Assembly (NCBI GenBank): GCA_963377175.1
Contig: CAUJNA010001724.1
Coordinates: 728,501 to 792,500 of the forward strand
Length of the DNA: 64,000 nt
Source of the DNA: Effrenium voratum
Taxonomy: Eukaryota > Sar > Dinophyceae > Suessiales > Symbiodiniaceae
Direction of reading: 5' to 3'
Part shown: positions 32,210-42,499 of the stretch, one piece after another
Layout: every line of letters begins with the position of its first letter
How positions within the stretch are numbered: the first letter of the stretch is position 1
Position numbers and translations under genes: made by a program
Notes under the pieces: generated by a model
The model's input: the letters and a program-made list of their open reading frames with translations, nothing else
The model's database searches: none
What the model was told of the DNA's origin: nothing

Positions 32210-32540
32210 GGATTAATAAGACACCCGGATTGCTTCACTTTGTTTGAGTCACTGGTAAAACGTAAAAGATATCCGAGGATAATAAACAAAACAAACAGTG
32301 TAATGTCAACCCTGGATTAAGCAGAAGCCCTGGTTTGGACTCGTTGCCATCCAGGAAGATTCGATCTAGGCCAGAGTCCTTGTAGCCAAACAAGTGCACG
32401 ACACACAAGGAGTAATATTAACCCCACATTAATAAACCCCTGGATAGTTGAGAGTCCAAGGTTCCATTTACCAGGGCAAGCCATTTACCAGGGCAACCCA
32501 CAGACAAAAAAAGTAATAACCCCGGATTCAGCAGAACCCC
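32210..32540. repeat. Dispersed ACTTTGAGTCACTGGTAAAA and CCCTGGATTAA motifs
   Basis: The first motif occurs at 30860, 31935 and 32240; the second type (AACCC(T/C)GGATTAAGCAGAA) at about 32300, 32415 and 32515. Probably eroded elements. Confidence 0.5.
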
Positions 32541-32697
32541 TGGTTGATCTTGATTGGGGGGTGGGGTGTCCCCTTTTATATAGTAGGGATTCAGACCACT
32601 CTTGGAGGGAACACCTCCCTAATAATGGGACGGGTTTATTCCTCCTGGGTCAACATTAGGGCCTGTCGTTCAGTCGAAAAGGAGACGAAGACACATC

Positions 32698-32815
32698 TGG
32701 GCTGCCCGTTTTCTGATCCCCTACTAAAAGTTTAACTTTTAGTGGTTTAATGGAAAACCCATGAGTCGGCAAAAAGTTACAGTCCTAACATCCAAGCAAC
32801 ATGCACCAAAGATGA
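32698..32815 (+). repeat. TIR-F family element, variant
   Basis: GGGCTGCCCGTTTTCTGATCC and AAAAGTTTAACTTTTAG core; the 3' half (CAGTCCTAACATCCAAGCAA) matches 46022. Confidence 0.75.
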
Positions 32816-33174
32816 GGTGAAGGGCAAGTAGCACAAGGAATTCGTGGACCAAAAAACGTGTTACGGAATGGGTCCTGGAAACCATCGATTAAACTTTTGG
32901 AATCCGCGTTGCTTCGAGCGGTTGCCAGTCCGCAGTGGAAGTTTGTTTGCAGCAGAACTTAGCGTATCTGAATCTGACATATCCGGACGTCCGCGTCAGA
33001 AAGAGTTTCGAGCTTTGATGCAAAGCAAAGCTCCTTCACAGATACGTGCTCTCGATATGTAGCCTTTCCGGGAAACTTGTTGCGCGCCATTCATGCTTTC
33101 CCACACGCACACAGGACATATGCGGGCTACTGTATTCACCGGCCTGGGGTGATCAAGCAAGCGAAAGCTCCATG

Positions 33175-33274
33175 CGCTGTGGCTCGAAAAACCGGAATTC
33201 CAAAATGGCTTGCCCTGGTCAGTGGAAACATGGGTTACCCAAAACCTGCGGAGCCAGATCTTTGAGCCACATCA
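33175..33274 (+). repeat. TIR-C family element
   Basis: GCTGTGGCTCGAAAAACCGG ... TTTGAGCCACATCAGG. Confidence 0.72.
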
Positions 33275-33556
33275 GGGCCTCCGACAGCGAATTCCCCCCG
33301 CTTTGAGTCGCGGAGCTTGTGGCGCGAGTCTAGGTGCTGATCAGCAGAACGGGGATGTCTAGGGGAGAAAAGCAGACCCCCCGTCTTCACCGAGGGGAGA
33401 AAACCAGCCCGTCTTCACCGAAGTACGTGTAATCAGGGTTCCACTTTTCGATTACCATAAGGCAGACTTCAACCAAGGGTTCATGTCCCCAAAGATGAGG
33501 ACTGGGTTTAAGTCTATTGGGGCTGATCAAAAAGTGAAACCCTGGCTGTAACAAAA

Positions 33557-33660
33557 GGCTGTGGCTCAAAAAACCGGTACCAAAATAGAACCCTGGTAAG
33601 TGGAAACATGGACCAAAACCTGCGGTTTGCCCCTCCTACTAAATTTTGAGCCACACCCAA
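33557..33660 (+). repeat. TIR-C family element, type copy
   Basis: GGCTGTGGCTCAAAAAACCGG ... AATTTTGAGCCACACCC. Confidence 0.88.
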
Positions 33661-33665
33661 AAAAC

Positions 33666-33761
33666 GAGGCAGGCGTCGTGGCCCAGCGAGTTCAACTCCC
33701 CCGGCTCCGTCGCATCCGTGAGCCGGCGGAAGGACACCTTGCGCTCTTTGACCCAAGCGAC
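33666..33761 (-). CDS. Exon of an unidentified gene
   Basis: Thirty-two codons, phase 0 to 0, VAWVKERKVSFRRLTDATEP to LGHDACL. Acceptor CTCCGCCAG|GTC, donor TGCCTC|GTTT. Abuts a TIR-C element. One of the clearest exons in this region; family unknown. Confidence 0.7.
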
Positions 33762-33805
33762 CTGGCGGAGTAGGTAACACCATCCTCCAGATCTCTTTTG
33801 TACTA

Positions 33806-33850
33806 CCGTGGATGGACAAAATCCTGCACCTCATGTTCCTTACCACTAAA
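33806..33850 (+). repeat. TIR-B fragment
   Basis: CCGTGGATGGACAAAATCCTG only. Confidence 0.5.
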
Positions 33851-33908
33851 ATGGTCCAAAACCAAAACGTATCAAGTACATGAACTCTGGAGATGAGAAT
33901 AACACACA

Positions 33909-34015
33909 CTAGGTCCTCCAGTAGAGAGCTTAGAATAAGGGTACCAACTTTTTACTGTAGTCTATTTTAGCAGGGGAACCCTTCCCCAAAAAAGGGGCAA
34001 AAGGGCTGTCCCCAG
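33909..34015 (+). repeat. TIR-A family element, 3' end lost
   Basis: Good left end and core; the right terminus is replaced by GGGCTGTCCCC. Confidence 0.8.
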
Positions 34016-34110
34016 ACCCGAACACCCCCAGGCAAGTCTGGGCCCTCCCGATGTTCTTGGGGGGGAAGTTCAGCAAAGGTTGCCGCCGCTTCGGGACCCA
34101 AAACTAGAAG
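34016..34110 (-). CDS. Exon candidate
   Basis: Minus frame EAAATFAELPPQEHREGP in a GC-rich island beside a truncated TIR-A element. Splice sites unclear. Confidence 0.35.
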
Positions 34111-34641
34111 GCGACCACCGTTTTGGACCAAACATGGCGGCCAAGAAGGGAAAGGCATAAGTCATGGGTGCTGGGGTGAGGGAGCCCTACATAGCCCTAA
34201 GGCCTAAGGGCAAGGGCTTATTTGGGCTCCCCCCATCCCTCCCCCCGAGCCCCCATGCATAAGGTCAAAAGGTGGATTCGCTTTGAACTGAGTAGCCTGG
34301 GCTGCACTGTCAAAGTTCCCCTCCGCCCTTGAAAGAAAGACTGGGATACTTCAAAACGTTCAGCACCCCTACAAATAACTCCCCTCGCTTCCTTGTGGTT
34401 CGTAGCTAGGCGAAATGGTTTTCCACGGCATGTTCTGGACAAGAAAGGTCCGCGGATTGTGCGGAAGGTCTTGAGCAGTGCATTGACCACTTCAAGGTAC
34501 CCCATCAAAACGGACCAGGCGGTACGAGGTCCTCAGTCACTTGCCTTGCAGGGCTCTGGAGGAGTCAGTGGCTTGCCGCACCGCAGCACCTGCGTCAGGC
34601 TTCGTGCTTTGCAAGGAATCCCCAAACCCGTTCAATTACTA

Positions 34642-34752
34642 CTAGGTCCTCCAGTAGAGAGGTTAGAATAAGGGTACCCTTTTCTTCTGTAGTCTATTTA
34701 GTAGAGGAACCCTCCCCAAACAAAGGGTAAAAGGGCACTACTGGGGGACCTA
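34642..34752 (+). repeat. TIR-A family element
   Basis: CTAGGTCCTCCAGTAG / CTACTGGGGGACCTA, near-consensus. Confidence 0.92.
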
Positions 34753-35098
34753 CCTATCTGACCAGCAAGTCATACTATCGCAGCTGGATCGGGCAGCCGG
34801 GAAGCGATCTCTGAACGGACTCAGCAGCTAACTCAGATTCGGTGGGTTTTCCTGCTCTATTCATCCCGTGTTTAAATCTGCAGATCCAGTCACCCTTCTC
34901 AACTTGTTCACTCGTGGTCCAATCATCTCAAATACCCTCAATCATCTCAAATGCACTCCAATGCCCCTTTCATGGCCCAAACAGCTGCCGTTCTCCATCC
35001 CACTAAGAACCGCGTTGTCTGATCACCTTGAGTCACGTTCATTGCATTGAAGTTGCTGCCAACGGAAAGCGAAGCATCAGAGCGGGGAATGCATATGG

Positions 35099-35205
35099 GC
35101 ATGGGTCATACTTAAACCACCAAAAAACCGCAGGTTCTAGTCTTTGGTTCCATTTACCAGGGTTCCCAAAACGGGTACCAATTTTTGACCCACCGCCATA
35201 TGAAT
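35099..35205 (-). repeat. TIR-C/D-like element, inverted
   Basis: GGGTCATACTTAAACC ... TTTTTGACCCACCGCCAT; interior CCATTTACCAGGGTTCC is the inverse of TIR-C. Confidence 0.6.
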
Positions 35206-35357
35206 TTTCCTTGGCCTCTTTGTAGTAACGACGCCAAATTGTCAGAACTCCCTGCGACTGGATCAGTCGATAGCTCGCAATCGTGCCCAGTCGGGGCTAC
35301 CAGGCTACCAGGGTGTCCAAACCTGTGAGAACCAACTTGTCATGAGCAGGGATCCTT

Positions 35358-35462
35358 AATGAACATTGCAACTTGTACATGGTGGGTTCCATTTCTTTAT
35401 TTTGGTGGAAAAAGCAACATGCTTCAAATGGTTGCAAAATGGAGATCTTTTAAGGAGCCCTG
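35358..35462 (+). repeat. Relative of the 24100 duplication
   Basis: GAACATTGCAACTTGTACATG ... GATCTTTTAAGGAGCCC. Confidence 0.7.
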
Positions 35463-35487
35463 TGGAGGTCATGTGGAGGTTCATCAA

Positions 35488-35605
35488 CTAGGTTAAAACC
35501 AGTAGAGAGCTTAGAATAAGTTGGTACCGTTTCTGTTTTCTGCAGTCTATTTTAGTAGGGGAACCCTCCCCCCAAAAAGGGGTGAGAAAGGGACTGGGGA
35601 CCTGG
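35488..35605 (+). repeat. TIR-A family element
   Basis: CTAGGTTAAAACCAGTAG left variant, ACTGGGGACCTGG right. Confidence 0.85.
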
Positions 35606-35725
35606 TCAATATTCCCTTCTCCCCCAATGTCGAAAATGGGTAACTTTTTGACCTATGTGGTTGAAATATGCACATCCGGTAGTGGTTCTCCAACCAATGG
35701 TCATCCCATGTATAGGACCGTTTCA

Positions 35726-35870
35726 TCCATTTGCTTAAGCCCCCAGGGGGGGGGAGGGGGGAATAACATATCTACCCAACAAGGGAACAACACATATTTC
35801 CAGTAGTGATAGATTCCAACTTTAAAACCACCAAGAAGAAAAAAGAAACACATATTCATCTCAGCAAAAT
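35726..35870 (+). repeat. TIR-E family element with G-run insertion
   Basis: CCATTTGCTTAAGCCCCC followed by an extra G-rich run; CAGCAAAAT right end. Confidence 0.78.
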
Positions 35871-35913
35871 AAAGGATTGATCAGCCCCCAAATTCCAAGG
35901 CCCCCGGGTGTAC

Positions 35914-36042
35914 CTCAAGTCTGAGTCTCGCGATGTCTCGCGTTCCGAGTTCCGCGCCTGGCCCTGCTGCCCGTGCCGAACCTCGGCGAAAGACACGGCG
36001 AGGGCGCCGGCCGGATGCGTCCGGATGCGCCGCGGGGGCCCT
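35914..36042 (-). CDS. Exon candidate, frame undecided
   Basis: 129 bases, very GC-rich. Acceptor CATCTTAG|AGG, donor TTGAG|GTAC. All three minus frames are nearly open; the most protein-like contains AGALAVSFAEVRHGQQ. Confidence 0.42.
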
Positions 36043-36085
36043 CTAAGATGGAGCGGGCGGTTCGGATTTCCGGGTGGCTTCCCTT

Positions 36086-36207
36086 CTAGGTTCTTGAGTA
36101 GAGAGGTTAGAACAAGAGTACCTTAACTTGTTTTTCTGTAGTCTATTTTAGTAGGGGAACCCTCCCCCAAAAAAGAAACGGTAAAAGGACACTACTGGGG
36201 GACCTAG
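36086..36207 (+). repeat. TIR-A family element
   Basis: CTAGGTTCTTGAGTAG / CTACTGGGGGACCTAG. Confidence 0.9.
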
Positions 36208-36251
36208 GCTTTGAAACCAACCGAAGTGAACAGTTGAACAGACAACCTGCC

Positions 36252-36370
36252 CTTCACATGACACCCATACACCACATACCCCACATACCCCACATACCCC
36301 ACATACCCCACATACCCCACATACCCCACATACCCCACATACCCCACATACCCCGCATACCCCGCATACC
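36252..36370. repeat. 9-bp tandem repeat (about 13 units)
   Basis: ACATACCCC units. Reads His-Ile-Pro on the + strand and Gly-Tyr-Val on the minus; not evidence of a gene. Confidence 0.97.
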
Positions 36371-36434
36371 GCGTCTCGAGCAAGGAAGCTTTCTGGCAGA
36401 GAATGAGAGCGAGTGAATGAGAACCAAGGAGATA

Positions 36435-36578
36435 CTTAAAGGGGCGATTGATTTGGGACGTCAAGTGGTGAGAGTAAGCCTGGTGGCCCACGGAACGGAT
36501 ACTGAACAAACCATGGCTTTGTGGGTTATTTCACCAGGCTTACCAACCACTTATACTAGCCGATCGCCCCTTCAAGTA
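36435..36578. repeat. TIR-G family element
   Basis: TTAAAGGGGCGATTGATT ... CCGATCGCCCCTTCAAG, with GTAAGCCTGG and CCAGGCTTACC inside. Confidence 0.85.
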
Positions 36579-36870
36579 GGCCCCGGGAAGACCCTGTTCT
36601 TCACAATTGTCTGCTCAAATGGACCTTCTGCTGGTGGAGGGTAAGCGTACGGTGCTATCGGTGGGCCTTCCTTGAACCTTGAACTCAGATGCCGTACCTG
36701 CTTTAGGAACTGAACAGTGCATGGCTGTGCCTGTGGATGATGTTCAGCAAGGATTCTGTCCCCAGAGGTTTCATGGCACACGGGGGTTTCTTCAACTTGA
36801 AAGTCCAGGAGATTTCTGGCAGAATGAACACCTAGGATGCATTACCCTCAGGTTTCAGCAGTCTTTATGG

Positions 36871-36994
36871 AAGGTCCTCCAGATTTGAGAGGTTAGCATA
36901 CAGGTTCCATCGTTTCTTTTTTTCTGTAGTCTATTTTAGTACGGGAACCCTCTCAACCCAAAAAAAGGTGACAAAGGGCACTACCGGGGGACCT
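36871..36994 (+). repeat. TIR-A family element
   Basis: AAGGTCCTCCAGATTTG / CTACCGGGGGACCT; the outer CTAG is changed at both ends. Confidence 0.88.
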
Positions 36995-37015
36995 CAAGCC
37001 CCAGCAGTTTCCATG

Positions 37016-37146
37016 GAGGTTCTTCACTCAGTAGAGAGGTTAGAATAAGGGTACCAATTTGTTTCTTCTGTAGTCTATTTTAGTAGGGTTCGGAACCCTC
37101 CCAACCAAACAAGGGGTGAGAAAGGGCACCTAGCTGGGGGCCCTAG
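37016..37146 (+). repeat. TIR-A family element flanked by direct repeat
   Basis: Typical core. GGAGGTTCTTCACTCA occurs at the left edge and again just beyond the right end (from about 37150). Confidence 0.85.
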
Positions 37147-37168
37147 CTGGAGGTTCTTCACTCAAGTC

Positions 37169-37260
37169 TTAAAGTTCAGAGGCGAAACAATTCATCCCAG
37201 CGGCATCGAAGCCGCCCTTCATCTCCGCGTCCCACCACTCGTAGATGCGCCGAGGCGCAC
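37169..37260 (-). CDS. Exon, possibly C-terminal, unidentified gene
   Basis: Starts after ACCCGCAG|GT, reads APRRIYEWWDAEMKGGFDAA, then a short tail and TAA. A GT after AATT offers a splice before the stop, so it may not be terminal. GC-rich codons. No family recognised. Confidence 0.62.
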
Positions 37261-37318
37261 CTGCGGGTGACAGTGGGCTACGCGGCCGCATGGAGGGATC
37301 GCCAGGCCGAATGACAGC

Positions 37319-37388
37319 TTCCACTTGCTTAAGCCTCCTAGAAAAACCAACAGGGAAAGATATTAAAATCAATTCTTAAGCAACTGGA
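37319..37388 (+). repeat. TIR-E family element, short
   Basis: TTCCACTTGCTTAAGCC ... CTTAAGCAACTGGA. Confidence 0.75.
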
Positions 37389-37719
37389 TGACAATTGGAG
37401 TGGGGTGATTGGCTTGAGCTGTGGATATCAACTCACAGTTTGCCCTATCGCCCTATATCGCCCTGTTGCTCTTTGGCCTGCGGGGGAAAGGGATTTCTTC
37501 TGGTCCCAGAACCAGTGCCTGTTTGGTGCCCCGGAGACTGGGTGGCTGCGATGACTGCAAGACGAGCGCCGTGGGCCCTAAGATGCCTAAGTAATCAAGT
37601 TGCGGGGAACGGCACAAAATGGAATGGGCCAAACATCAAATACCTCCCGTGCTTGGACGAGGCGAGCTTTCCCCAAATACAGGTATGAAAGGTCGAGATT
37701 GAATCGCAGCAAGGAAAGT

Positions 37720-37870
37720 AAAAAACACACACACACCAAGACAAATCAACACACACACACACACAGCAACCAACACAAACCAAGAACACACACACAAAGC
37801 AATACACAGGAACACAAAGGAACACACAGCAACACACACGGCAACACACACACACACATACATACACCCC
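37720..37870. repeat. (AC)-rich microsatellite
   Basis: AC and AACACA runs. Long cysteine/valine frames on the opposite strand are artefacts. Confidence 0.95.
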
Positions 37871-38165
37871 CCGGCCACTCAACAACTGAGTAGCATGCAT
37901 CACAGCCAAAAAAAGCAAACACGAACAGAACACATCGTCTTGCAACGCGCCAATCTGACTAGGAACTAACATCTTGTCCCGGCTGACATGGAAACACATG
38001 ACCAGCCTTGCGTTTGACTATCAAACACCCTTGCAAAAGCTGGCAAAGGTTTACTTGGTTGACCTTGGAAGGGGAGCAACAATTTAAATTTCAGCAGTGA
38101 AGTGGGAATTTCCCCCTAGACCCCAATAAACAAAAATGTGCAATGTTTCTTAACAACAACCATGT

Positions 38166-38330
38166 TTAGGCCGAGCTGCTCTTTCTCTCCTTCTCCATGA
38201 AGCTTCGCCACTTCTCCAAGCCGATCGTCACCTGCCTGGCGACCAGACCGACCAAAAGCGGCCTGGCTGAGGTGGGAGTTGGGTGGCGAGCAACGCAGCC
38301 GGCGCAAAGCAACTCAGCGGGGTTGCTTTG
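38166..38330 (-). CDS. Exon candidate(s), unidentified
   Basis: Two frames compete: one ends LEKWRSFMEKERKSSSA plus a stop, the other contains DDRLGEVAKLHGEGEKEQL up to a GC donor. Acceptors ACCTCAG|CC and GGCAG|GTG are available. Coding looks likely but the frame is not settled. Confidence 0.45.
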   Translation of the reverse strand, partial: QSNPAELLCAGCVARHPTPTSARPLLVGLVARQVTIGLEKWRSFMEKERKSSSA

Positions 38331-38665
38331 AAGACCCAAAAAAGGGGTAGATATGGTGTAAGGGTTCACAGTTGCAGGTGGTCCTACCCTTTTTTCCTAT
38401 GATGCTTGCGGAGCCTTACTCCTAAAAAGGGGTATTTTTCCGGACTCCGATTCTCCCAATACTAAGTTAGAATACTAAGCCAATGTTAAAGCAGCATTTT
38501 TCTGCCGACCCAATTGCAGTCGCATGAGGGGGTTCTCCGAAACAAGTTCAACTTGAAGTGCAAAGTCACATTTTGAAGTGTGATTTCAAATGCGCCCCTC
38601 AATTTTGAATTGGCATGTGGCATGATATCATCAGAATCTTCTTGGAGAAGGGCTCGACAAAGGAA

Positions 38666-38799
38666 CTCTGGGTGGTTGCGAAATCCATTTCGCACCACTT
38701 TGAAACCACAACAAGCCATAACGTTTGCTGGTATTTACAGTGGATGCATCACCCCAGGGTTTCTTAGGTGGTGCCTAAGAGGATTGTGTCCATCCACAG
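38666..38799 (+). repeat. TIR-B family element
   Basis: GGTGGTTGCGAAATCCATTTC ... GTGTCCATCCACAG. Confidence 0.8.
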
Positions 38800-38819
38800 A
38801 AAAACGCGCGAGGACATCC

Positions 38820-38905
38820 ATGTGTCTGGAAGTCCGCAAGCGCGTTGGCCGCCAGGTACGGGCTGCCAAGAAGTTTGCCCCGAGACTCTGTGGCACGGCT
38901 ATTTG
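38820..38905. other. GC-rich coding-like island, strand uncertain
   Basis: Open on both strands (minus GKLLGSPYLAANALADFQ; plus EVRKRVGRQVRAAKKFA). Lies between a TIR-B and a TIR-C element. Confidence 0.35.
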
Positions 38906-38937
38906 AATGCTGCAGCTTAAACTGGCGGTGGTGGCAT

Positions 38938-39040
38938 TTGGCTGTGGCTCAAAAAGCCGGTACCAAAATGGAACCCTGGTAAGCGGAAACATGGACCAAC
39001 ACCTGCGTAACCCCTGCTGTTTAATTTTGAGCCCCACCCA
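38938..39040 (+). repeat. TIR-C family element
   Basis: TTGGCTGTGGCTCAAAAAGCC ... TTTTGAGCCCCACCCA. Confidence 0.85.
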
Positions 39041-39339
39041 TTTATCAATAACACACCAGTCTGTTTCCAATACATGTAGTGGGATCACCGATCCTTCTTG
39101 TGACGAGCTGACCTCGCGGGTTTTGCCCCTGCATATTGCCTGAACCTTACTGCACAGGAACTGAGATGGGATGGTCTGTCTTGTTTCCCCGTTTTTTGTT
39201 TTTTTTCCCCGCGGACATGGTCTGATTTGTTTTTTTTGGGTCCGTTTTTTTCTCCGCGGACCCCCCGAAATTTCTCAAATGGTGGTGGTCCGCTTGGCTT
39301 CCCTTGAAAACCCACAGAAAGTGGGCGAGGCTTGTACGC

Positions 39340-39480
39340 CATGGTGAACTACCGTCGTCCATATGCGCCACCCTTTTGGCAAAGCGCCTGGCAAAGCGCG
39401 CAGCCTCAGCAGGATGGCTACCTGGGCAACAGCAAACACAGTCGCCCAATTTGGACCTTCCGGGGAAAAAAACCTAAAGT
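39340..39480. other. Open stretch, strand uncertain
   Basis: Plus NYRRPYAPPFWQSAWQSAQP and a minus frame are both open. No splice evidence. Confidence 0.25.
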
Positions 39481-39635
39481 CGGCAAAAAAAGCAACACCT
39501 ACAAACACTCAGTTCCTAGAAGTCGGCCAAACAAATTGGAAAAACCTAAGGTCAGATCGATCGGTCGATTCGCTTTGGTTGCCTCAGATCAGAGAGGATT
39601 CTAGGCGCGGAGGCTTGGCCCCATAGGTACTTCAA

Positions 39636-39925
39636 CTAGGTCCAAACCAGTAGAGAGGTCAGAATAAGGGTACCCACTTCTTTCTGGTTAGAATAAGGGT
39701 ACCAACCTTTTTTCTAGGGGAAACTTCCATTTCCAATTCTTTCCAGGGGTCCCAATTTTTCTAGAAAACCACCAAAAACCCTGGGGAAATGGCGATCGGT
39801 TTTTGAAAAGAACGATGGCTGAAAAGAATGGGGAATCAACCCCTAGTCTTTTTTTCTGCAGTCTATTTTAGTAGGGAAACCCTCCTCCCAAAAAGGGGAG
39901 AGAAGGGCACTACCGGGGGACCTAG
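39636..39925 (+). repeat. TIR-A element carrying a nested TIR-H element
   Basis: Outer ends CTAGGTCCAAACCAGTAG and CTACCGGGGGACCTAG. The core GGTTAGAATAAGGGTACC is duplicated, and a complete TIR-H copy sits in the poly-T tract. Confidence 0.9.
39714..39846 (+). repeat. Nested TIR-H family element
   Basis: CTAGGGGAAACTTCC ... GGGGAATCAACCCCTAG inside the TIR-A element. Confidence 0.9.
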
Positions 39926-39929
39926 TCAA

Positions 39930-40920
39930 GACACTTGGCCTGTGATGGACTCCTTTTCTGTGGAACTTTGTGGCCGGGAAAAGAGCTCACTTAGGGGGCG
40001 GTTGATCCTAGGGGATGTTGGCAATCACGTTCATGGGTCGCCATCATGGTACAAGCAGATTCCAACAAAACTTGACTCTTCTGTGTACAATCGTTCCAAA
40101 GTGGTCAATCATGAATAGAATGCAACAATTGCAGGGGCAAATGGCTTTGTCCCAAAAAAACATGTACAGGTTCGATTGGCTGATTGCGGGATTCTTGGTC
40201 TGTCTTTTTTGAGGGTGCCCGACTTGTAGTGGATGTTTAAGAGAAACTAAAAGGGGGAGTGCCCTACAAACAGACACATGTTTGTGGAGAAAGGATGCTT
40301 CGGCAGTACCCGTGACTCTGTATCTCACTGCGAGGTCGTTCAAGTTAGCCAACACATCCCGAACCATTTCGCATGTACATGACAAGAAACAAACAACACC
40401 ACACACAATGCAACTTGGGAAATTCCAGACACTCGCCCCTCAGCCAAAGATGGTTGATCATCTGTGGTAACCATCTGGCAGCTTGAAGAAGCACCGTTTC
40501 TCCGGGCACCAATCAACATGTCGTCATCCTAAACACTAAACCATATTTAGACGGGCTATTGACAATGTCAACTGCGCACCGACAATATTTCGGGGCTGTT
40601 CAAAATTGGAGATCCCTCATCCTCGGCAATCCGTGACACGTATGGATTGGCTTTGAATGAGGCAGTTTGCTTACAATTTGCAACAGTCCCCTTTTGGGTT
40701 GTGGCCAAACAGCAAGCCAGGGGCTGCCGTTCCGTCAAAACATCGGTGTTGCCGCATCGTGCGCGCATGATAGAGGAGCTTGCAACATGTGAGCCGAAAT
40801 TCAGGACACCTTATTAGACACCATATTGGATTGTGTCTTGTTTTGCTTTGCAAGGACAACCAGTAAGCCAAAGTGTGTGGAGCTGCAATTATTCAAACAT
40901 TTGAAACAGGGATGCGCCGG
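39930..40920. other. Spacer with no supportable gene
   Basis: Openings of 60-120 codons occur on both strands without splice or family support. A GATTGGCTGATTGCGGG...GTGCCC fragment is shared weakly with 27560. Confidence 0.35.
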
Positions 40921-40925
40921 CAAAC

Positions 40926-41200
40926 TTAGGTTTGTATTGCGTACCTTAAACGTCGATGGCACAGAATAGCACGTCCCTTGCACAATCTTGCAATCTTGAC
41001 GGTTTGGGTTTGGGCAGAAAATTCATGCCCATCGGCCACCAAAGCTAACATTGGTTCCCCATTGGGACTCTCAAGGGTTCTGCTCTGCTGGGTTGCAGCA
41101 CTATCCAATTCTTCTGCGAGCATTCGACATGTTGGCCTACAGCAGACTCTCTGCGCCGCCATGAAACGCGAGGCAAACACCGTTCGCCGGAAACGCACAC
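40926..41200 (-). CDS. Exon candidate, strand not certain
   Basis: Minus frame includes RMLAEELDSAATQQSRTLE and LALVADGHEFSAQTQTVK; the + strand is also open for 85 codons. Neighbouring exons favour minus. Confidence 0.4.
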
Positions 41201-41272
41201 ACGCACACACACGAACAAACAAACAAGTGCCCTAGCCTCGGTTTTTTCTTTCGGGATGCCCTCCTGGTCAAA

Positions 41273-41378
41273 CAAGCTCACGCCACTGATGCCTTTTAGG
41301 CGTCCATCCAAGTCGGAAACGAGAGCCCTTTGGCGGAAATGAAGCCCTAATCTCCAAGTTCCTTTCCGCACGCTCCGG
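41273..41378 (-). CDS. Exon candidate, unidentified
   Basis: Acceptor ACTTCAG|CCG and donor GTGGC|GTGAGC. Two minus frames are open, one with RALVSDLDGRLKGISG. Splice signals make an exon likely. Confidence 0.5.
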
Positions 41379-41445
41379 CTGAAGTTTTGAAAGGGAAGCT
41401 CCAAAGAGGTTGATGTTCGATAAAGTTCACACTAAAATTTGGCCC

Positions 41446-41560
41446 AACCGAGCCTCGCAGAATCCGCGCCTTGTTCAATTTTCGGACACTGCGGGTCCGA
41501 GCTGCTGCGGTCGTAGCGGCTGGGGTCCGCGGGGTACCAGAGTTGAGGCACTGAGACATC
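41446..41560 (-). CDS. Exon candidate, unidentified
   Basis: Minus frame ADQFDVSVPQLWYPADPSRY then CPKIEQGADSARL, ending at CTCG|GTTGG. High GC third positions. Confidence 0.55.
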
Positions 41561-42129
41561 GAACTGGTCAGCCGTCAGATCCTTATGGACACGAAAACGA
41601 GGTCGTGGGTACTTCTCACAGGGTAGGTACAGAGGCAGGGCACAAAGGTACGTGATTAGTAAGCCTGGTTGAACCTCACTTACCATGGTGTGTTTATAAA
41701 TCTCCTAATGTTGGCACTTGATTTGCAAAGCGGAACGGAAAAGAGTCAATTGTGTCTTATTATATATATTTTTCGGGCATTGTTTCAGTGGACCGGCATA
41801 GAGTCCACGTGTTTCCCCCTTTTTTAAAATATTGAACATCAAGTGGCAAACAAAAAAACACACTAGCTCAAAATAAGTCCTAAACAATCACCCAAAACAA
41901 GGCTTGAGCTGCCACATTCTGCAGCTACCACAACTGCTCCAAATCTGGCTCCTGAAGGCTGCAGATCCCAACAACAATCAGCCACAACTGCTCCAACTCG
42001 GGAATCGCGCCGGCGCCGGCGGAATCTGAATGCAAGAGGGGGGTTAATGAGATAGGAGCCCCCCTCCCCAGTGGTGAAGGGGCCTGCGGCCGCGCTACAC
42101 AGCTCCTTCTTGAGCTCCAGAAGTTTGTT

Positions 42130-42330
42130 TGCCCCATTTGCTTTCCTTCTTCTTTTTCGCGCGGCGGGCCTGGCCGGGGAGGCTGGCGTCTACGCCTCCA
42201 GAGCTTTGTGCGCCGTTTTTCTTCCTCCGCGTCCTTCCTTGCATCCGCTTTGGCCTTCCGCTTTGCAGCGGCGAGGCGCTTTTGACGCTCCTTCGGGCTT
42301 TCTCCCCTCGTAGCGCAAAACAAAGGCGTT
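42130..42330 (-). CDS. Charged coiled-coil-like exon candidate
   Basis: Minus frame SPKERQKRLAAAKRKAKADA followed by RKDAEEEKRRTKLWR and a proline/arginine-rich stretch. Strongly basic and helical. It lies inside the TIR-G-ended segment. Splice ends unclear. Confidence 0.5.
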
Positions 42331-42480
42331 ACGAAAATTGCCTGCTCCGGGTGGAGCGCGTTTTGGAGTTTGGGGTGCCATAAACCTGCCCAGCAAGAAG
42401 TAGTTGCAAGATCAAAGCAACAGTAGTAGTAGTCCAAAGAAATTGCTCAGGAAGAAGTAGTTGCAAGACTATAGCAGTAT

Positions 42481-42499
42481 TGCCCCCCCCCCCCCCCCC
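42481..42499. repeat. Poly-C run
   Basis: An unbroken C homopolymer of about 19 bases. Confidence 0.95.
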
